From Anniella stebbinsi (lineage: Eukaryota; Chordata; Lepidosauria; Squamata; Anniellidae), in NCBI GenBank assembly GCA_029215795.1, contig JARDYH010000002.1, positions 59,063,001-59,127,000 of the forward strand: DNA of 64,000 nucleotides, in the 5' to 3' direction. This document shows positions 56,560 to 64,000 of the stretch, piece after piece (the stretch's first letter is position 1; every line of letters begins with the position of its first letter). The position numbers were made by a program, and so were the translations under genes. The notes below the pieces were generated by a model that was given only the letters and a program-made list of their open reading frames with translations, did not search any database and had not been told where the DNA came from.

Positions 56560-58637
56560 AACGAATAGAATTGTGGAACCAATCCTCTCCTCTCTCGTCT
56601 CTACCCACTGGCATGCCCCCGCTCCTCTCTAGCCATCCTGTGGTTGTGACACTGATCTCAGAAACTGCCATAGAGTATTCTGCAGTGGCTGGGAGGGGAG
56701 AAATCCAAGTGGGGATTTCCCCTTCCAAGGCTCTATCTTCAGACATTGTCTAGGGGTCATAGGGCTGCTTTCTGCGGCACATGATCTAAAGGGATGAAAA
56801 GTTTAATATATCAACTCTGGTATTCTTGACTGTATTTCATTTACGGCTTGGGAGAGAAGCCAACATCATCATCTTTTGGATTTTCAAAGCCTACTCAAAG
56901 CCTGCTAAACTGAGGTCTTATCTAACCAGTTGCTATTCTTATGGAATCCTGCACTGCTCAGATTTGTTATGATTCATTTATGTCAAACAAGAATCTAAAC
57001 ATAGTCGGAAGTATTTTCAATATCACTTTTACTCTGTTTCACATGAGACAAATGTATGGTAAATGAAGAAAAAATATGTGGTTTTCTAAGCCAGCATTAA
57101 TCCTCAAGAAGCCACGTGAGATGAAGCAGTCACCAAAATATTTCCAATATTATCTGAAAGAGGTTTGAAAAGTGGGACTGGATTTCTAATGAATTTAATT
57201 TTATTAAAGGAAAAAGCACTTACTTCATCCTTAATTAAGACATCCTGAGATTGAAACAAGCCATAACAGCCTCAGATTGATGACTTTTTTTTAATTTGGC
57301 AAAGTACTTTCCTTTATTAATTGAAAAGATGTTAGACAGTTCAGTATCTTTTCTTGAGGTCTCTTTTAATAGAAAACAATACAGGATTCCCAGACTGTAG
57401 CACTCACTCAGTCATATCTGCATGATATCATTCCCCTTGGGTTGTGTGTGTTTTTTAATGCAGCTCTTCTCCTTTAGCGAAGAAATTACACTATTTATCT
57501 CCATAGTTCTAAATCATATTAGTGGCACCATTAGAGCTGGACTTCAAGGCGGGGGTCTAGAAGCCCAGAGCTCTGGGACTCCCAAATGATGGCAAGAGAG
57601 TGAGGGCCAATGAATGTTGAGGGCACTGGCAAGCTGCAAAGCACTGGCAGACCCTCCAAGCTGCTCACCGTTTCATTTCCAAAAGATCCAAACATACATT
57701 ACTTTAAATTCATATCTAGCATTTAGGTCTTCCCGAATTAATTTTTACTCTAGTGGAAGCACAGGGGCCCTGATCTGGATTGGGACCCTAGAATGGGAAT
57801 AGGGATCTTTTAAGATCCTGCTCAACCCCCTACTCTAGAGTAAAAAATGGGCAAGGGAGGAGATGTTGCTCATAGATGCAGATTTAAAGAAATGGCTGTT
57901 TTGGCTCTTAGAATGCCTCTGAGCTCATAAGGTGTCCAGAGGAATTCTGGGGAAATGAGATTGGCAGGTGGGTGGAGCCCCTACTGACACAACACTCTGG
58001 TCTCAGTGCACCTAGCCATGATTTATAAAGAGAGAAGAGGCAGATATCAGAGATCATGGCTGCTTTCTGAAGTTCAGGCTGTAAGGAGGGGGGAAGATGT
58101 GGGTACATGTGGGTAGCATTGCTCTCTTCCTCTCTCACAGTGTCCTGCGACCCACAAGGCCACATGAGGCTTTTAACACACCATTTTACCGAAGCTTCTG
58201 CTTCCAGATTCATTGTGGGATTAAGATCGGCTCCTCTACACATGGTTCCACCCCCAAAGTTTCTCTTTCTCTTTCTTTCTATATGTTCCATTGCACAACC
58301 ACTAGGTAGTGCTGTGGTATAGCAGAATTGCACAAATACACTAGTGTTTCATGCTGCCATTCACAAATATTTTAGACAAAAAAAAGCTTTGCTGAAATGG
58401 TCACACAGCATGGGGAAGGCCCTGGAAGATGGTGACATCATGTAAAGCTTCCATAAACTACCGTGAGTGAGGAACCACAAGTGCACAATAAATGCCTCAC
58501 GTGGAAAGGTTGAGAAGCAGGAGGGGGAAACATGTGATGGCTCTGAGAAGGAGACAGAGAATGGGAGGGTAGCAGCAGCAGCGCAGCAGCTCTGTCCTTT
58601 CATGGAGCCTCAAGACAGAACTGAAGGGTGGAGAGCA
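56560..58637. other. no recognised gene
   Basis: About 2.1 kb. Sequence from 56990 to 57400 is AT-rich with no repeat signature. The 141-codon minus frame at 57908-58333 lacks a domain motif and is opposed by frames on the other strand. Confidence 0.45.
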
Positions 58638-58745
58638 GTGAGTGGAGGCAGGTGGCTCCAATATCAGTGGGGTGGTAAATCCGCTCTGGGTTTTGGTCGG
58701 AACCACGTCACAACTCTAAAGGATCTATCCATAGTATTTCAGCTG
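58638..58745. mobile_element. left half of a cagtggaggc-family MITE
   Basis: It starts cagtgagtggaggcaggtgg and continues caatatcagtggggtggtaa, aaggatctatccatag, then stops at a G-rich tract. Confidence 0.6.
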
Positions 58746-58894
58746 GGGGGGGCATCGGCAGCCCTCCAATGAGCTGTTTGTCAAGGGGGAAGGGCACTGG
58801 AAATGGCTTGGTTGAGTGGCTCTCTCCCCAATGCTCTTTACCCAACATGAATTGGCATTTCCGGGTTTGGACGATACTCCATCATGGGTAAAAC

Positions 58895-59215
58895 AACCCC
58901 TACAATCAGGGTGGATTGTTTTTCCCAACAACCCACCCTGATAAAACTGATTTGGGTTCACTCTACATGCTAACTCACCATGGGTTGTGTCAGACAAAAC
59001 CCCATGGTGAGTTAGCATATCATTCAAACGCAGTCATGGTTTATTGTTGGGTTGTGAATTATGGGTTTGATTATGGTTAACAAACCATGGTTTGTTAGCA
59101 AGGCTAGGTTCAGACAATGTGATAACCCATGTTTCAGCAACAAACTATGGTTCAACGACAACCCATACTCAAACTTTAAGTGTGGGCTATTGTATTGTCT
59201 GAACCCAGGCACTGA
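58895..59215. mobile_element. MITE pair, tgtctgaac family (foldback)
   Basis: It contains several aacaacccaccctgataaaa/gggtggattgttt and catggtgagttagcat pairs and ends ttgtattgtctgaacccagg. It may be two overlapping copies, the second from about 59104 (aggttcagacaatgtgataa). Confidence 0.55.
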
Positions 59216-59320
59216 AAAGCACTCTTTTATTTATTATTACTTCATATTCTCCAGAGGTAAGCCTTGAACCTTGAGGGCCCCATGCAGATTTCACAAGGAT
59301 GTGGTCAACATTTACTCATT

Positions 59321-59556
59321 TAGGATTGGGTGCAGATTTATGCTGGATAAACTACATGGCAGAAGTGGGCTTCACCACTCCTCCTTCCCCCAGCAGGCTC
59401 TCCAGCCCCCTAAAAATGCTGCACAGAGAGTCAAGAGACCCTCCTGAATGGGGTGAGTTGTGGGGTGGAGGAAGTATCCCCAAATATTAGGTGGGAGGGA
59501 CCTTCCATGTACAGAGCCCTTTCTCCCTTGGGAAAGCAGATTGGATCCAATCAATA
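59321..59556. mobile_element. MITE with ggttggatcca ends
   Basis: The left end ggattgggtgcagattta is decayed and the right end agattggatccaatca is well kept. The interior ccttcccccagcaggctctc and gagacc…ctgaatgggg match the 39664-39924 copy. Confidence 0.65.
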
Positions 59557-59962
59557 GGGTTGAAATAGAAATAATGTGTAGATCACAGATACACATGCTC
59601 TAGAACACAAGGAGGGCTGCAGTTTTGCTTTGCCATGCATAACTAATAAATCAGCAGAATGAAGTGATAAGGCTTGTATCAGACTATACAACTTCAGATT
59701 GCAGGCAGTGGTAGTGATCTCCTTTATCATGCTAGTGGGGAGGTATTCCAATATGCATTCCCACCACCACCACCACTGCTCATTGCAGCTTAAAGGGATT
59801 CAATCCAAGTACCTCTCAACCATCTGTTTCTGCTGATGGTATAAACCAGCCTCAAGATCCAACAGCCTGCACGTTCAATCACATTGGCCTGTAGGCCTTG
59901 AAAATAAGTCTCAAATGCATCATAGCTATTTGAATTGTATTTTGGTGGAATTTATGCTACAG

Positions 59963-60070
59963 TTTTATTTATTTATTATTTATTAAAACATTTATATACC
60001 GCCCTATAGCACTAGGATATCAGGGCGGCATACAGATAAAATATCTGTACTAGACTAAGATGTCTAGCGC
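59963..60070 (-). mobile_element. LINE 3' end, antisense
   Basis: It reads tttatttatttattatttat, then atataccgccctatagcac and cagggcggcatacagataaa, the usual 3' end of L2/CR1-type LINEs. Confidence 0.65.
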
Positions 60071-61363
60071 CATTTTAATATGGGCTAATCAACGAAGTGT
60101 ACAATAAGCTGAATTTTACTAAACAAGTCTTTTTTAGATTTGATTTAAAATTAAAATAAAACAAACAACTAATATTGTTTTGAGTTTTTGAGAGGTTTTG
60201 CTTAACAACCTCTACAAAACTGGGTTCGAATACCAGCTCCTGCTAAATATTAGACAACAGAAGTCTACACTCTTTGCAAATGAAGACTCCTGATCCAGGG
60301 GGATCTAATTTGTTTGGATGATGTAAATCAACCTTACTTTTGATTAACATTGATATATATTACGATCAAAAATTCTACTTCTTTCCTGTAAATTTGAATG
60401 CTGTCAAACAAATGAGCAACTTCCTCATTCACACAAGCAGAGTATCTGGCTGGTTATTTTCTGTCTGGTTTGGGAATGGTGACTTCATTTCCTCTTGAAG
60501 CTGATTGATTTCACTTATAGCAATATCAGTTCATCCAGCAGGATGCAGAGATCTTCTGTTCTAGTTCATCAGGTACTGAGTTAATGGGATTTTAAAAGTC
60601 TGCCTAATTGCAGATATCTCTGATGATGCTTTAATCTGATGAGCACACACTATTGATTCAGGCTAGCAGAGGCAAAAGTTTAGGAAACTCTCTGGCTTTC
60701 ACCAAATGTATTTCTACTGTTAAATCCATGGTAATAACCCATGGAAAGGAGTTTTTGAAACCCATTGACATATGTCAGAGATTCCCCAACACATAAGGCT
60801 AAAATGCAGTAAATGTGGGAATTTACCACAAGAAGGCCAGTTACAAACTCACTGGGCAGAGAAAGAAAAAGCCCAACATCTGCAGCCTTGATCCAGAGGG
60901 TAAATGGAGAGTTGCCATACACTTTGGCTCCTCATATGGTAGAGCTACCAAGACACAATCCACAGATGGAAGAAGATTGGGGTCATAGCAGCAGGCCCTA
61001 CACTGACCTCCACTTACTGGTCAGCTCTGTGTGCACAAAACCATGAGCATGCAAATTCTGCAGGGGACAAGTCTCTCTATGGCATGGGTGGGCTCATGGG
61101 CCTAATCCGGCCTGCAGAGATTGTTCATCTGGCCCACAGAGGTTTGGGGTCCCTCCCCAAGCCCTGCCCCTGGCCTAGGGAGGAGGCAGGGAGAGGAATC
61201 TCCTTATCTCTGGTCTATATGATCTAGTACCTTGCAAAATATGGGTAGAGCACTGGCCCACATGGACCTTCTATGAGCATAGACGGTATGCAAACAGAGC
61301 CACAAAGTGTGGCGGTTGGTGGCAAGGACAGAAAATGATATTCTGATTCCCTCCACTTCCACC
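60071..61363. other. no recognised gene
   Basis: It contains a possible old transposon piece at about 61095-61165 (tccggcctgcagagattgtt, catctggcccac). Nothing else is supported. Confidence 0.45.
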
Positions 61364-61859
61364 TGTTAGCCAAAGCATAGCCATCTTTACTTACACGTAC
61401 AGAATGCTGGGAACCTTGCTCAAGGTTCAAAGAAAATTTAAAGTGCGTATGCAGAAGGCCTTGCCATAAGCCTGGTTTCATCTGGTTGTAGCATTTGTTC
61501 TAATGCAAGGCCGTCAGCGCATCTTATCAGAAGCTACAGAATCTACCCTAGTAACAATTGAAACATGTGCAGTAGCTTTCAACAGTGTGTCAAAGGGCAG
61601 TGACTCTCTCGTTGGAATGCATGGGGTTTTGCTTGCGCTTGCGCTGTATAAAGCAATGACGTAGATCTTATGCTGTATAGTATAAAAGAGGGGGCTTGCG
61701 TGCCCCTAGGTGTGGCTCTGGTAGGCTGGCAGCTTGCTAGAGTGCACCTGCTCAGCTGAACATAATAAAAGTGTGTTGGACCAGGTCTTTGAAGTCTGTG
61801 CTTCTTAGTGGGAATTGGCATATCTCCTAGGAAAACGAGCCTGTTACTTTTGGGCAACA
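61364..61859 (+). mobile_element. solo LTR of an endogenous gammaretrovirus-like element
   Basis: The unit starts tgttagcc and ends gggcaaca (TG…CA) and is flanked by cacc on both sides (61360-61363, 61860-61863), a 4-bp duplication as made by gammaretroviruses. Inside are a TATA box (tataaaag at 61681-61688) and an AATAAA signal (61764-61769) about 83 bp apart, in the order expected for U3-R-U5. No primer-binding site, gag, pol or env follows, so it is a solo LTR left by recombination. The provirus class is inferred from the duplication length only. Confidence 0.65.
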
Positions 61860-61863
61860 CACC

Positions 61864-62488
61864 TATGTCTGCCACAAAGCATCAGCAGATGTTGACCAGG
61901 ACAAGGAATAACTGTTCCTTAGTCTCTAACAGCTAACATACCCATTTCATTAGGAATGGACAGATAAGTGACCTCATTTCATGCCATGTTTATCACTCTC
62001 AGGACAGCCTAACTGCTTTGGGGTAAGTTGTAAAAGATCCATGAATGAGTCAAGGTCCATGAATGAGTTCACTCTGGGACCTATCCCTGGTAACTGCCAC
62101 TGACATTTTCTTTATGATAGGAGTGAGGGATACTATCAACAGCCAAAAATTAGGGTTGGTTCAAACATTTAGTGTCTGATGCATTACAGTATTTTCAAAC
62201 AAATATACTACAAATTTCAGGGATGATGATAGTCGATCAGCCATCACCCAGTGCACATATAGAGTCCTCGGTGTTATGTTCAGTATTCTCAGCTAAACAT
62301 ACCCTTGTACCTTCAGCCCTTCATTGTAGAATTTGCCCTCTGTATCTTTTATTCAGCTCATCACTCTTTTCTCTAGAACATATATCTAAAACTAGCTCTT
62401 TAGAGAGAAGCATTTTGTTTCCTGCACACTAGAAACACATGGTCAAACATGTAAAGAATCAACCACAAATCACTAGTTCAGTGCTTGC
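61864..62488. other. no recognised gene
   Basis: No motif or repeat terminus. Confidence 0.4.
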
Positions 62489-63100
62489 TAGGGGTGCCCA
62501 TCCGCCCGGATTTGTCCGGACATGACCGGAAAATTGCAGGGAAATCCTGATCCAGGGGGAAATCCTGTTTTCGGGGGGCAAATCCGGAAACTTAGCCCCC
62601 CAAAAAGCCCATTTGGGGCACTTCCTGAAACAGGCCTTCCGAGGCCTGCTCTCTGCAGATCTGGGGTCGTGCCTTGTCGCCATGGCAACAAAGCACTAGG
62701 GTGAAGGATCTGCTGAGGGCTGGCCACAGAAGGCCTGTTTCAGGCACTTTCGGAAGTGGCCGAAACGGGCATTCCAAGGGCCACCCATAGCAAATCCAGG
62801 GTCCTAGTGCCTCGTCGCTATGGCGATGAGGCATTAGGAATCCGGATTTGACATGGACAGGTCTTGGAAGGCCTATTTCAGCCACTTCCGGAAATGGCTG
62901 AAATGGGCATTCCGAGGGCCACCCATGGCAAACCAGGGTTCCTAGTGCATCGTCGCCATGGCAACGAGGCATTACGAATCCAGATTTGCCATGGACAGGC
63001 CTTGAAAGGCCTGCTTTGGCAGTGATCGACCTGGTCTGGGCTTGGAGCTGCGGCCTGGCCTGTGCTTGGAGCCGCGGCCCGGCCTAGCACAGTGGCCCGC
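62489..63100. mobile_element. GC-rich element with three 138-bp tandem units
   Basis: It opens with taggggtgcccatccgcccg and gatttgtccggacatg, which looks like a transposon end. Three tandem units are anchored by gtcgccatggcaac at 62676, 62814 and 62952, spaced exactly 138 bp. Other shared blocks are cacccatggcaaa and gaaatgggcattccgaggg. The right boundary is unclear and the class is unknown. Confidence 0.55.
62676..62965. promoter_or_regulatory. three RFX/X-box-like palindromes
   Basis: gtcgccatggcaac (62676-62689), gtcgctatggcgat (62814-62827) and gtcgccatggcaac (62952-62965) match the X-box pattern GTNRCC-N(0-3)-RGYAAC bound by RFX factors; the middle copy is degenerate. Function is inferred. 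Confidence 0.35.
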
Positions 63101-63317
63101 TAGGCACGGCAGATGGGTAGCTGGATAGCAGCATGCAGGGCTAGAAGCTGGGACTGGCTGGCTGGTGGCAGCATGGCGAAAGCATGCAAGGTAAGAAGCC
63201 CAGGTGAGCAGCTACAGGACACCAGCAGCGTGGGGAGAGGTGGTGGTAAATTTAATATGCATGTTTAGTTTGTAGTGTAAATGCTACTGACAAACATAAG
63301 AGGATCTAAAAATTAAA
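63101..63317. other. no recognised gene
   Basis: GC-rich at first (63101-63240), then ordinary. No motif. Confidence 0.4.
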
Positions 63318-63408
63318 GCTGCAATCCTGTACCCCCTTATCTGGAAGAAAGTCTCATTGAACTCAATGGGACTTCCTTCTGTGTAGACATGTGTAGGATC
63401 GTGCTTTA
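63318..63408. mobile_element. short palindromic MITE (gcaatccta family)
   Basis: It starts gctgcaatcctgtaccc and ends gtgtaggatcgtgcttta. The middle is gtctcattgaactcaatgg. Confidence 0.65.
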
Positions 63409-63426
63409 AATATATGTGAACCCACT

Positions 63427-63651
63427 GGCTGAATTCGGACGACACAATAAGCAACTGGGGGTGGGGGGGGGAAACAATCGTCAGTTGTATTGACTATTGT
63501 GTCGTCCGAATACTGCCATAGTCAACTCAGCGCTGATCCTAATCCACACCACAGTTGATTATTTATTACCATGTTGTGTGGGGAGTACCCCCTAGATGAA
63601 CAACTGTAAAGTTTATTATTATTCCACCATTGACTATCGTCAGCCAGTGAG
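63427..63651. mobile_element. MITE with ggctgaattcggacgac ends
   Basis: The end and its inverse (gtgtcgtccgaatactgcc) bracket a G-rich tract at about 63459-63473. It then extends to gactatcgtcagccagtg. It is related to 13227-13742. Confidence 0.6.
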
Positions 63652-64000
63652 TAAAAAGGAAGGATTTGGGGGGGAAGAATAGAAAAGATTAATTGTCAGT
63701 GTTGTTGATTAAGTTGCTTTACTTTGCCTGGATTATGCCTTACTGAAGAATGCAAACCAGCATAAATTTTACCTGAGTCAGCATTTGTCTACAAAATACA
63801 TATACTGACAGGCTGGCTCTAGTCCCTGAAAGCAGCATGAAAGTTCTAAGAATTATCAACAGGTTGATCCTCACTTACAACTATGTAGAAATAAAAAATG
63901 TTGGGTTCAACCCCACCACAAGTGATACTGAGAGTGGTATATGAATTTCTCACAACTGTAAATTAAAGTATCATATTGATAATTTATCAGTGGGTGCATA

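Overview
This window reads as intergenic (or deep intronic) DNA from a vertebrate, most likely a squamate reptile. The reasons are the repeat types: tRNA-derived SINEs with the 'tagagcat…tgcatgcaaaaggtccc' style head, CR1 3' ends, L2-clade LINE fragments ending in (ATT)n, one L1 ORF2 tail, and an unusually rich and layered set of hAT-like MITEs. No host protein-coding exon, rRNA gene or true tRNA gene could be supported. Nearly all open frames are chance frames or lie inside repeats.

The one clearly gene-bearing object is a full-length Ac-like hAT DNA transposon at 41070-50011 (8,942 bp). It has a 12-bp perfect terminal inverted repeat (tagggatgtgca) and a perfect 8-bp target-site duplication (atttcaac, 41062-41069 and 50012-50019). 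Its ends carry arrays of a gatcgg-type subterminal motif. On the minus strand it encodes a BED zinc finger (48310-48750) and a hAT transposase core (46561-48276), in the same frame and separated by one TGA.

Downstream of the transposase, on the same strand, is the most unusual structure in the window: about ten tandem modules of 257-321 bp (42660-45500). Each has a 3' splice acceptor with a pyrimidine tract, a body of usually 114-120 nt, and a GTAAG-type donor. A possible first exon with an ATG (45675) ends in phase 0 at 45499, and several modules stay open in the same phase. This looks like a duplicated-exon gene, partly decayed, carried by the transposon. It is preceded by GC-rich tandem repeats with three YY1-like motifs and followed by a 134-bp tandem repeat.

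The left flank (1-41 kb) holds three short non-autonomous relatives with the same TAGGGATGT-type ends (329-749, 4327-4746, 27664-28138), several palindromic MITE families (2355-2838, 22115-22332, 23985-24119, 38119-38540 and others), SINEs, LINE 3' ends and microsatellites, with long stretches in which no feature is recognisable. The right flank (50-64 kb) holds L2 and L1 tails, a 460-bp fold-back structure (54569-55028), a gammaretrovirus-like solo LTR (61364-61859), and a GC-rich element with three 138-bp repeats, each carrying an RFX/X-box-like palindrome (62489 to about 63100).
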